Source: JBDSZL01 sp039925145
GTDB taxonomy: Bacteria > Acidobacteriota > Vicinamibacteria > Vicinamibacterales > SCN-69-37
Assembly: GCA_039925145.1 (NCBI GenBank)
Contig: JBDSZL010000022.1
Span: forward strand, 1-64,000
Reading direction: 5' to 3'
DNA: 64,000 nt
Shown here: one piece after another, positions 1-7,175 of the stretch
Layout: each line of letters opens with the position of its first letter
Numbering within the stretch: the stretch's first letter is position 1
Program-made: the position numbers and the translations under genes
Notes under the pieces: model-generated
Databases searched by the model: none
What the model was told of the DNA's origin: nothing
What the model saw: only the letters and a program-made list of their open reading frames with translations

Positions 1-87
1 GAGATAGGGCGTGACCAAGCTCCACTCCTCGTCACTCACATCACTCGGGTAGGCAGTGGATCGCGGACGGGGAATGCGCTTGGCCAT
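1..87 (-). mobile_element. IS5-family transposase, N-terminal fragment (continues beyond the left edge)
   Basis: Reading the minus strand from an ATG at 87 to base 1 gives 29 uninterrupted codons. They read as a basic N-terminus followed by a segment (Y13-P-S-D-V-S-D-E-E-W22) that matches the start of the DUF4096 domain at the N-terminus of IS5/IS1182-type transposases, consensus YPSDLTDxEW. An AAGGAGG Shine-Dalgarno sits two bases upstream of the ATG. The catalytic DDE domain would lie outside the window, so completeness cannot be judged. The terminal inverted repeat should fall somewhere between 88 and about 200, but I could not define it without the other end. Confidence 0.75.
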
Positions 88-279
88 CCCTCCTTGTGCC
101 AAATTCCCGCGCCCAGTACAAGAGAAAGTACATAACAGGCTCTAATCTCATAGATTGCCCATTCGTGGGCTGAAACGGGGCAAATCCGATCTGGCAGACC
201 GCTTGCTACGGGGAGGGCACGAGCCAGGCCAGTTTGGTTCTGGCTCAAGAGAATCCCAGTTGCGACAGTAGAGGTCACC

Positions 280-1017
280 ATGAAGCGTGCGGTTCGATTG
301 ATTGCGTTGGCAGGGTTTACGGTTTCGGGGCTGATGCTGCCGGCCGTGGCGAAGGCGGCAGCGATTCCGATTTCGATTTACGCCGCTCCGTCCAAAACCT
401 ACCAGAACACCGCGAACAACCCGTGCGTCTTTTACGGCCCCGGTAATTGCCCAGCAGACCCGAGCGGTTGGCCTGACCCAGAGGGCCCCACGAATGGCGC
501 TGTCACGACGACGCTGGTACAGACTTATTCCGGTTCGGACCTCACCGCATTCAACAGCATCGTCGGATCTGCATTTGTCTTCGGCCTGGACATTAACGAC
601 ACCAACGACCCAGAGACGCTCAACCCATTCACGCTGACGTTCTATAACGGGGCCACCGTCCTATTGGATTACTCGCTCTCACCGATTGCGGTGCCCAGCT
701 CAGCGAACGGCAGTGGCTACGCGGACTACGTCCTCGCGGCCGGCTGTCTCGGCACCACCACGAATCTGCCGGGTATCGACTCCTGCTCGGGTTACCAGCC
801 GTTCGTGACGCCTGCCGGGACCACCAGCATCGTGGTCACATTCGGATTCAGCGGTACCGGCAATGACGGCCCCGACAAGGTGTTCGCGATTCCGGCGGCT
901 GCCAATCAGCCCCTGGCGGAGACCGACCCCGCGATTCCAGAGCCTGCCACCGTCGTGTTGCTGGCCACCGGGCTGGCGGCCGTCGCTGTGCGGCGTTTCC
1001 GCTCCAAGGCCGCGTAG
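280..1017 (+). CDS. PEP-CTERM sorting-domain secreted protein
   Basis: A 245-residue exported protein. Residues 1-27 are a classical signal peptide (basic start, hydrophobic core, cleavage near AKA-AA). The body is beta-rich with no enzyme motif that I recognise. The C-terminus (about 220-245) is a PEP-CTERM signal: PEPAT, a hydrophobic stretch, then RRFRSK. In known systems this tail is recognised and cleaved by an exosortase of the EpsH family, and the protein goes to the cell surface or exopolysaccharide matrix. No exosortase gene lies in this window. Four cysteines in the middle region could form disulfides. An AGAGG element 6-7 bases upstream supports the ATG at 280. The gene stands alone and ends just before a strong hairpin terminator. 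Confidence 0.9.
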   Translation: MKRAVRLIALAGFTVSGLMLPAVAKAAAIPISIYAAPSKTYQNTANNPCVFYGPGNCPADPSGWPDPEGPTNGAVTTTLVQTYSGSDLTAFNSIVGSAFVFGLDINDTNDPETLNPFTLTFYNGATVLLDYSLSPIAVPSSANGSGYADYVLAAGCLGTTTNLPGIDSCSGYQPFVTPAGTTSIVVTFGFSGTGNDGPDKVFAIPAAANQPLAETDPAIPEPATVVLLATGLAAVAVRRFRSKAA

Positions 1018-1043
1018 TTTCAGTAGCGCACGCGACTAAAAAC

Positions 1044-1082
1044 AAACGGCGGCACGTCTGATGACGTGCCGCCGTTTTCATT
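1044..1082. terminator. Bidirectional rho-independent terminator
   Basis: A perfect 15-bp stem (1044-1058 with 1063-1077) closes a TGAT tetraloop at 1059-1062. On the plus strand the stem ends in TTTT and a CATTTTT follows; on the minus strand the stem is followed by GTTTTT. It sits between the convergent PEP-CTERM gene and metalloprotease gene, so it can serve both. Confidence 0.9.
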
Positions 1083-1126
1083 TTTGACGGGCCATCTCCG
1101 ACAGAGTCGGAGGCGTCGGGTTCCGC

Positions 1127-3115
1127 TCAGTTCACGAAGGTCGTCGTGGCCGTGCCGGTGATACCAGCCGACGTCGCGGTGGCCTGCACGTGGTAGGTTC
1201 CGTTCGGATCCTTTGGCTTCGGCTTGAACGTCGACGTCGCGATACCGCTCGATGTCGTCGTGGCGGAGACCACTGTCACTGTGCCCCGCGGGTCGGTGAT
1301 GCGAAAGCTCACCGATGCGCCCGAGACCTTGACGCCGTTGGCGCTGACCGCCGCGCTCAGCTGTACTCCGCTGTGCGCACTGACGGCAGACACGCTCACG
1401 TCCAGTGCCGTCGCTGCAGGGGCGGGAGGCGCGGCAACCGCCGCGATCAGAATGCTGCCGCTCGTCGATCCGCCCTGGCCTGTCGATCCCGAACGCGTCG
1501 CGCTTGCCGTAAAGCCAGACGTACCTGTCGCGCTCGATGGCGGCGTCATGGCGAGCGCCGCGACGCTATTCGTGCCGGGCATGGTGGTGACCGACGCGCG
1601 GTCGAATCCACCTGACCATCCCGATGGAATTGCCGCCGCCAGGGCAAACGTCGTGTTCGTGCAACCCGCGTCGTCGTTATTGACGATGGTGACGTCGTAG
1701 TTCACGGTCTGTCCGGCATTCGTGGTCTGTTGCCCCGAGGGAGACAGTGACATGGTCGGCGTGCGGGTCACGCATGTCGAGCTGCTCCCGCCATTCACGC
1801 TCACCTGCACTGTCGCTCCCGCGTCGCTGGCAGACAGCGTCGCGATCGTCAGCCCAATGGTGCCGTCGGTAAACGTCTGTCCGACATCGAGAATCGAATC
1901 GAACGCGCTCGTGTTGGGAGACAGGTCGAGCTGATAGCTCGTGCTGCCCGACGATTCGGAGCCCGTGTGAATCAAGACGCCCGGTGCCGCGCCGGCGTCG
2001 AACCCGGCCGCGGTGCGCACTTCGATGTAGTAGAAGGTTCGCGTGCCCGTCGTGGTTCCGGATTTCAGGATCTTCAGGGCTTTTGGATAAACGCCCGGTG
2101 TCGCCATCGGGTCGATGACGAAGGTGCCGGACGTGGAAACGGTCTGGATGGGAGGAGACGCGCCGTAGTTGAGCCAGCCCAGTCGTTCCTTCTGAAACGC
2201 ATTGGTATGCACGGCCGCGATGTTGCCCATGATGTCGTGATCGTCGCCGTATTCAATGACCGAGCAGCCGGCGACATCGCAGGGCTGCGAGTGGGAGTGG
2301 TAGTTGCCGAGGTTGTGTCCGAGCTCGTGCGCGGCGACGAAGAGCGCGTAGGTGCCGTTCACCCATGCGCGCGATGGACTGCCACCGACGTTGCCGAGTC
2401 CCCACCAGCCGCAGGACGCGATCCGTGGAAACACGAACACGCGGCGCGGATACGAGCTGACGGACACACCGTCTCTCGACGCGGCCTGTTCGGCGAGCGA
2501 CGCGATGGTGTTGTAGTCGCACACGCTCCCGCTCATCGGCAGTGTGTAGTAGCCGACGACGTCTCCCGCGAAGGAAGTCTGGCCGTATGAGTTCTCGCGA
2601 TAGTAGTCGCTCACGCCCTGAAAGGTCGTGTTGTACACATTGGCCCAGTTTTCGGGCGCCGACGTGTTGTCCTGAAAGTTGACGAGCATCACGAGCGTCT
2701 TCTGCACGCCGAACGTGTTGCTGGTCGACAGTGCGGCCGCGGCTTGCACGTCATTGCCCGACTTGAGGCTGAGCGTGTTGCCGACGCGCCGTCCATGCGT
2801 GCGCACCCGCGTGCCGTGTTCAAACCCGGGCGGCAGGTTGTCTTCGAAGGCAAGATCGAAGCGCTCCGTGCCGACGCGCAGTTGATGCACGAGCCGGGCA
2901 CCAGTGTTGGAGTCTTCGTAGTGCACCTCGAGCTCGCCTTCAAACTGCTCGTCTGCACGATCGGCCGCTTGCGGCGGCAGGGCGATGGGGCGCGCGTTCT
3001 GCGCCTGCACTGTTACGCCTGACTTAGGTACGAAAGCCAGGGCACCGACGAGCAGCGTAAGACCGAGCGCCTTTGCGGCGCGAAATGGGAAGCGTTGAAC
3101 GGGGGCGGGCATCAT
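1127..3115 (-). CDS. Secreted M11 (gametolysin)-like zinc metalloprotease with C-terminal Ig-like domains
   Basis: A 662-residue predicted extracellular protease. Residues 1-38 form a signal peptide (cleavage near VQA-QN). The catalytic domain carries the zinc motif HELGHNLGNYH with H263, E264, H267 and third ligand H273, and a DIMG Met-turn around M296. This spacing is typical of metzincin-like M11 (gametolysin) peptidases. After about residue 440 come two beta-sandwich modules: a NEW3-like domain (about 445-560) and a terminal Big/invasin-type Ig-like domain (about 575-662) rich in Ser, Thr, Ala and Val. These probably position the enzyme on substrates or the surface. It is a lone gene, convergent with the PEP-CTERM gene. 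The family call rests on the zinc motif and Met-turn; the substrate is unknown. Confidence 0.85.
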   Translation of the reverse strand: MMPAPVQRFPFRAAKALGLTLLVGALAFVPKSGVTVQAQNARPIALPPQAADRADEQFEGELEVHYEDSNTGARLVHQLRVGTERFDLAFEDNLPPGFEHGTRVRTHGRRVGNTLSLKSGNDVQAAAALSTSNTFGVQKTLVMLVNFQDNTSAPENWANVYNTTFQGVSDYYRENSYGQTSFAGDVVGYYTLPMSGSVCDYNTIASLAEQAASRDGVSVSSYPRRVFVFPRIASCGWWGLGNVGGSPSRAWVNGTYALFVAAHELGHNLGNYHSHSQPCDVAGCSVIEYGDDHDIMGNIAAVHTNAFQKERLGWLNYGASPPIQTVSTSGTFVIDPMATPGVYPKALKILKSGTTTGTRTFYYIEVRTAAGFDAGAAPGVLIHTGSESSGSTSYQLDLSPNTSAFDSILDVGQTFTDGTIGLTIATLSASDAGATVQVSVNGGSSSTCVTRTPTMSLSPSGQQTTNAGQTVNYDVTIVNNDDAGCTNTTFALAAAIPSGWSGGFDRASVTTMPGTNSVAALAMTPPSSATGTSGFTASATRSGSTGQGGSTSGSILIAAVAAPPAPAATALDVSVSAVSAHSGVQLSAAVSANGVKVSGASVSFRITDPRGTVTVVSATTTSSGIATSTFKPKPKDPNGTYHVQATATSAGITGTATTTFVN

Positions 3116-3349
3116 GTCTCCTCTGTATGCGCTCGAGCGCTGTGCTCACCCCGGCGGACGTCGCGGGACTTGCGTCACGAGTGCTGGGCAGACCAGTGGG
3201 CAAGACGAATGCCCAAGGCGGAGGACGACAAAAATGGTTGAATTACGAGGAAAAACAGCGGGTGGCGCCGCAGTCGGCGCTGCGGCGTCTGAACGCCAAA
3301 GCCAATTCTGTCGGCGCGGGGACGAAGTTGAACAGCGCCTGGCGGGGAG

Positions 3350-3568
3350 TTACCAGGCTGGATCGGTAGACGGCGGATGGCCTGACGATGCGACGGCGCG
3401 AGGCGGATTCGGGCTGCTGCGCTGATACACGCGGGCGTCCGATGTGTCGATGCGAATCACGTACGCAATCGGGAGCAGATCCAGGATGCCGGACACGGCG
3501 GTCAGGATCGCGGGGACAATGGCGTTCTCATCCTCGGGGGTAAGGGACGAAGTGAAACGGATATTCAC
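3350..3568 (-). CDS. Small hypothetical protein
   Basis: A 72-codon open frame starting at GTG 3568. The translation has balanced composition: a hydrophobic middle (residues about 17-41), acidic residues early and a Ser/Pro-rich tail, unlike the Arg-rich shadow frames around it. I do not recognise a family. No good Shine-Dalgarno precedes the GTG, so it may be spurious or have a different start. Confidence 0.4.
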   Translation of the reverse strand: MNIRFTSSLTPEDENAIVPAILTAVSGILDLLPIAYVIRIDTSDARVYQRSSPNPPRAVASSGHPPSTDPAW

Positions 3569-3721
3569 GCGGAGGCATTAGGCAAGCGTCATTCCGTTTG
3601 GAATGACAGAATTGCAAGCGATTATTGGCGGGAGAGAATTCTAGTCGGCTCAAACGCCGACAATGTTCGCGCTGGATGGCGCCTTGCAGGCCCGACGTAC
3701 AATGTTGTCTGCTACGGGCGA

Positions 3722-4105
3722 TCAGGCCACTTCGAGAATTTCGTCGACGTGTGCGGGGTCCGACAGCCACGCCGACAACGCGACGGCCGCTTCCTGGAGG
3801 CCACTCTGTTGCGGCAGGCGCAGCGTGATGAGGTGTTCGTGCAAGCCACGAAGGCCCAGCTGCACCCAACGGCCCGTCTGTTGGTCGGTGACGCTGTATA
3901 CTTCGAGGTCGAAGCGTCGTCCGGACGTTCGAACTTCGCTGCCGTCGAGAGCGGTGAAGAGACGCTCCGCATTGCGCTGCGTGCTCAACTTGTAGGCTAG
4001 AAGTTGCGTGGGTACCAGGTCGACTTTCAGGCCCGCTTTCGGCACGATCTGCAAGTCCGTTCCTGGTTGGTCGAGGTCCCCGACGTACCCGAGAGGCTGC
4101 TTCAT
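3722..4105 (-). CDS. Hypothetical protein, 127 residues
   Basis: An ATG-started frame of 127 codons with protein-like composition, acidic overall and with no signal peptide or membrane segment, so probably cytoplasmic. The N-terminal half looks beta-rich; the last third (about 95-127) looks helical and acidic. I recognise no motif. An AGGA element lies upstream of the ATG in a locally AT-richer stretch. It points away from the peptide/kinase cassette that starts 311 bases to its right, so the intergenic region may hold divergent promoters. Confidence 0.6.
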   Translation of the reverse strand: MKQPLGYVGDLDQPGTDLQIVPKAGLKVDLVPTQLLAYKLSTQRNAERLFTALDGSEVRTSGRRFDLEVYSVTDQQTGRWVQLGLRGLHEHLITLRLPQQSGLQEAAVALSAWLSDPAHVDEILEVA

Positions 4106-4416
4106 GATGACGTCCTATAAAGCAATTCATCCGCCAATGGCTTGTTTTAGAAACGCTTTGTAACTCGCGGTTTTTAAGGGTCTTCCCGACAATAGTGATG
4201 TAAGAAATGTGGTTGCTCGGCCACATTCTTCATTCGCTGGTTTGACTCGGTCGGAAGTCGCTGAAATGATGGCGTGAAGGCCGCTGTCAGCCGGGCGACG
4301 GACTTTTGTCAGGGGCAGAGGCGGCACCGCTCAATCGCGCCGCACGCGCAGGTGTGCAGGTCACGGCTGACTAAGAACGATGAGTGGTATAGACCTTGCT
4401 CAGCAATACGTTGGAT
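4106..4416. other. Intergenic region upstream of the peptide/kinase cassette
   Basis: This 311-base stretch is less GC-rich than its flanks. It holds a 7-bp inverted repeat (4206-4212 with 4221-4227, loop of 8) and a TATAGA (4388-4393) that could be the -10 of a promoter for the peptide gene, with no convincing -35. A 66-codon minus-strand frame (4127-4327) exists but has no family support and I did not call it. Confidence 0.35.
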
Positions 4417-4617
4417 ATGAAGCAGTTACCCGAAGACCTCGTCGCTCGCGCTAACGCCGTCGAACCCACCGCTCGGCCAGACGGTGATCGCCGCCGCTTC
4501 CTCGTCGCGGGCCTTGCCGCAGCGCCAGTGCTTGTCACGCTGTCGGCACGTTCAGCGTCCGCCCGGCAGGCGAACGGGTCACTCGGCAACTACGGTTCGG
4601 CGCCAGCCACGCCGTAG
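4417..4617 (+). CDS. Small peptide with twin-arginine-like leader; candidate substrate of the adjacent kinase cassette
   Basis: A 66-residue frame from ATG 4417 (a TTG at 4396 would add seven residues). It has three parts. Residues 1-24 are hydrophilic and acidic-basic. Next comes a Tat-like RRRFLV motif followed by a hydrophobic core (about 25-44) and an SASA-type cleavage site. A short tail of about 17 residues after the cleavage site is rich in Gly, Ala, Ser, Asn and Pro with one Tyr and ends ...SAPATP. It lies 60 bases upstream of the PqqD-like gene and reads in the same direction. Small size, tripartite layout and position match a RiPP-type precursor or a small exported peptide. Assignment as the substrate of the PqqD/kinase proteins is inference. 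It has no cysteine. Confidence 0.65.
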   Translation: MKQLPEDLVARANAVEPTARPDGDRRRFLVAGLAAAPVLVTLSARSASARQANGSLGNYGSAPATP

Positions 4618-4677
4618 CCGCAACGCTACCGCGGTGGCGGGCGTCCATGAGCCCGCCCAGCGGATATAGTAAGGGCC

Positions 4678-4995
4678 ATGGGCTCCTCGCCCAACTGGCG
4701 TCTCACCCCCGGATCCATCTTTCACTGGCGCGAATGGGACCACGAGTTCGTCGTGTACCACGAGAACTCGGGCGATACACACCGCCTCAATGCGATAGGG
4801 GCCGCAGCCCTGCGCAGGCTCACGGCCGGCCCCGCGCAGAGCGAAGACCTCGCGCGAGAGATCGCGGACGAGCTGTCTCGGCCGCCGCTCGACGTTGCGC
4901 AAGCGATCGACGAGTTGATTGCACGTCTCCACGATATTGGGCTCATTGAACCAGCCGGTGACAGTCAAGACCCTGCCTCGCCAGGATCTCGCTGA
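4678..4995 (+). CDS. PqqD-family protein of HPr-rel-A-type system
   Basis: A 105-residue soluble protein of the PqqD fold, which in PQQ and lasso-peptide pathways binds the leader of a precursor peptide and presents it to modifying enzymes. The core reads ...ETHRLN-type strand (here DTHRLNAIGAAALRRL), then a helical segment and a conserved D-V-x-x-A-I-D-E-L-I helix, as in the PqqD proteins paired with HprK-related kinase A. An AAGG element precedes ATG 4678. Its end overlaps the start of the kinase gene by 38 bases if the kinase starts at GTG 4958. Context indicates that it and the kinase work on one substrate, plausibly the peptide encoded just upstream. Confidence 0.82.
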   Translation: MGSSPNWRLTPGSIFHWREWDHEFVVYHENSGDTHRLNAIGAAALRRLTAGPAQSEDLAREIADELSRPPLDVAQAIDELIARLHDIGLIEPAGDSQDPASPGSR

Positions 4996-5899
4996 ACGCC
5001 TGCGGGGTCCGGGCATTCCGCTGCGTTGCGGCGCCCTCCTGATGCGGCTCGGCACGTCACTGCCCGAGCTGGTCGACCCGATCGCCCTGCTGTACGCGGA
5101 CTATCCGCTCGGCGACGATAACGACGTCCCCGATTTCGACGCGCGCGTCGAGCCCGTGCCGCGGTGGCGCAGTCCACTCCATCCCTCGGCCTCGACCGTC
5201 GTCGACGGTCGGGCCGTATTCGACTCCTTCCGGCGCAGTCAGGCGCTCCCGATGTTCGAGTGGGTGATGAACTGGTGCGTCTTCACGCGTCCAAACCAAT
5301 ACCTGTTGCTCCACTCTGCGGTGGTCGAAACCGGAGGGCTGGGCCTGGTGCTCTCCGGGGATCCAGGCGCTGGCAAGAGCACGCTCGCGGCGGCGCTCGT
5401 CTCTCGCGGGTGGCGCCTGTTCTCAGACGAAGTCGGGATGATTCGTCCAGGCTCGCGCCAGTTGCTGGCACTCCCGCGGCCGATCGGGTTGAAGAATGAC
5501 TCCATCGATCTCATTCGGAGCGACTGGCCGCTCGCAACCATCGGACCTTCTACTCCCGGCACCCGCAAGGGCATCGTCGCTCACGTCCGTCCGCCGGCCG
5601 ATAGCGTGGCCCGCGCCGATCAACCAGCGACACCGCGATGGATCGTGTTCCCCCGTTTCGAAGCGGGTGCTACCCCCGAGGTCCGCCGTGTGTCGCGCGC
5701 AGAAGCGCTGCTTAGGCTGGGCGAACAGGCGTTCAACTACAGCATGCTCGGCGATGCGGGATTTCGCACACTCTGCGACGTGGTGGATGGGTGCGACTGT
5801 TACCAAATCCGGTTTGGCAGCCTGTCTGACGCGCTCGCTTGCGTCCGGTCATTCGCCGAGGTCGAGCCGGCCCTGAGCGCCGCGAACGTGCTTTCATGA
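4958..5899 (+). CDS. HprK-related kinase A
   Basis: A 313-residue kinase related to the C-terminal domain of HPr kinase/phosphorylase. The Walker A loop is GDPGAGKST (residues about 134-142), preceded by LLHSAV with H119, and the following strand ends LFSDE (D157, E158), the Walker B-like position. It lacks the N-terminal domain of true HprK and no PTS gene is nearby, so it is not the catabolite-control enzyme. HprK-like kinases in paeninodin-type lasso clusters phosphorylate a serine of the precursor peptide. The frame opens at TTG 4919, but GTG 4958 gives the more usual N-terminus. Its stop overlaps the next gene's ATG (ATGA at 5896), so the two are translationally coupled. Confidence 0.85.
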   Translation: MTVKTLPRQDLAERLRGPGIPLRCGALLMRLGTSLPELVDPIALLYADYPLGDDNDVPDFDARVEPVPRWRSPLHPSASTVVDGRAVFDSFRRSQALPMFEWVMNWCVFTRPNQYLLLHSAVVETGGLGLVLSGDPGAGKSTLAAALVSRGWRLFSDEVGMIRPGSRQLLALPRPIGLKNDSIDLIRSDWPLATIGPSTPGTRKGIVAHVRPPADSVARADQPATPRWIVFPRFEAGATPEVRRVSRAEALLRLGEQAFNYSMLGDAGFRTLCDVVDGCDCYQIRFGSLSDALACVRSFAEVEPALSAANVLS

Positions 5900-6999
5900 C
5901 AACCCGCCAAGCCCGGAGAGCGTTGATGCTCGAGGTGCTCCGTACCCCAGCGGCCGCACTCCGGCTCAGTCGACCCGAATGGACCGAGCTGCTCGGCAGC
6001 GCCAGGCACAGCAACCTGCTTCCGCGCATTGCCGTGCTCCTCGAAGACGGCGGCGTCGTGCAACAGCTGCCCGCGCGCGTGCAGGAGCAGCTGCGCGGCG
6101 CACGACCGATCGCGCGGCACCACGAGCGGACCATCCGCTGGGAAGTCCAGCGCATTGCAGACGCGCTGAAGGACCTCGACACCAGGATCGTGCTGCTCAA
6201 AGGGGCCGCCTACGTGATGGCGAATCTGCCTGCCGGTCAGGGCCGGCTGGCCACCGATGTCGACATCCTGGTCCCGCGCGACCAGATTCGCGACGTCGAG
6301 CGACGACTCCTGGCGGCTGGCTGGGTGGCCGTCAAACTTCACGCCTACGATCAGCGCTTCTACCGGGAGTGGTCGCACGAGCTACCGCCGTTGCAGCACT
6401 CCCGTCGTCGATCCGTGGTCGACGTGCATCACAACATCCTGCCTCCGACCGGCCGCGTGCGCCCTGACGCCCAGACACTGTTGAGCGCGGCCGTGCCGCT
6501 GAAGGCCGCCAACGCACCGGAAGGCTTGTGGACCCTGGGTCCAGAAGACATGGTGCTTCATTGCGCGGTGCATCTCTTCCAGGACGGCGAACTATCGGGC
6601 AGCGTCCGCGACCTGGTGGACGCCGACGCCTTGCTGTCGGACTTCGGTGGGCGGCTACCGGGTTTCTGGGACGGGCTGACCAGCCGGGCGCGGATGCTGG
6701 GCCTGGAGAGGCCGTTGTTCTACCTGCTTCACTTCACGGGTCGAATGCTGGGGACTGCCGTGCCCTCTGCGGCTGCGGCTCAGCTGGCGCGTCCCCCGGC
6801 CATCACGCTCGAGCTGATGGACCGTCTCGTTTCCCGATCGTTGCTGCCTGTTGCCGGACAGCACGGGACCTTTGGCGAGGAGACGGCGCGGACACTGCTC
6901 TACATCCGGTCTCACTGGTTGAGAATGCCGCCGGCCCAGCTCGTCGCACACCTCACTCGCAAAGCCCTGCGCCGGTGGAGCCCCGATAAGGACGGGTGA
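5896..6999 (+). CDS. Nucleotidyltransferase family protein (PF14907-like)
   Basis: A 367-residue protein with the minimal nucleotidyltransferase signature: LLKGAAYVMANLP, then an R-L-x-T-DVDILV motif with D121 and D123 as the metal-binding pair. Proteins of this family (NTP_transf_5) recur beside HprK-like kinases and PqqD proteins in peptide-modification and exopolysaccharide loci; their reaction there is not settled. The C-terminal half (about 190-367) is helical and Leu/Arg-rich. ATG 5896 overlaps the kinase stop by four bases. It is the last gene of the cassette; the next gene downstream is convergent. Confidence 0.8.
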   Translation: MTTRQARRALMLEVLRTPAAALRLSRPEWTELLGSARHSNLLPRIAVLLEDGGVVQQLPARVQEQLRGARPIARHHERTIRWEVQRIADALKDLDTRIVLLKGAAYVMANLPAGQGRLATDVDILVPRDQIRDVERRLLAAGWVAVKLHAYDQRFYREWSHELPPLQHSRRRSVVDVHHNILPPTGRVRPDAQTLLSAAVPLKAANAPEGLWTLGPEDMVLHCAVHLFQDGELSGSVRDLVDADALLSDFGGRLPGFWDGLTSRARMLGLERPLFYLLHFTGRMLGTAVPSAAAAQLARPPAITLELMDRLVSRSLLPVAGQHGTFGEETARTLLYIRSHWLRMPPAQLVAHLTRKALRRWSPDKDG

Positions 7000-7175
7000 C
7001 GACCGAGTCACTATAAGTCTCACAGCCGGCTCCCGCGCCGCCCGCAGCACAGTCGCCGCCAAGTACGCCGGGCACCTGCCAGGGGCGGGGGCGCGGGGGA
7101 AGGGCGTGGACGTGGGGCGTGGCGCAGAACGGGCAGCCCTGCCGATAAGGGCCGCCCGACTGCGCTCGACTCCAC

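Noticed and set aside
36..281. 81-codon minus-strand frame over the left-edge intergenic region
   Set aside because: It starts inside the PEP-CTERM start codon and is in a different frame from the transposase reading at 1-87, which has a proper Shine-Dalgarno and family match.
4127..4327. 66-codon minus-strand frame upstream of the 127-residue hypothetical gene
   Set aside because: No Shine-Dalgarno, motif or family resemblance; it sits in the AT-richer intergenic stretch and could be chance.
4958..5899. True HPr kinase/phosphorylase of PTS control
   Set aside because: The N-terminal HprK domain is missing and no HPr or PTS gene is present; the neighbours are PqqD and a nucleotidyltransferase.
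4417..6999. Classical lasso-peptide cluster
   Set aside because: The cyclase (asparagine-synthetase-like) and the transglutaminase-fold leader protease are absent, and the peptide tail has no obvious Gly/Ala-to-Asp/Glu ring pattern.
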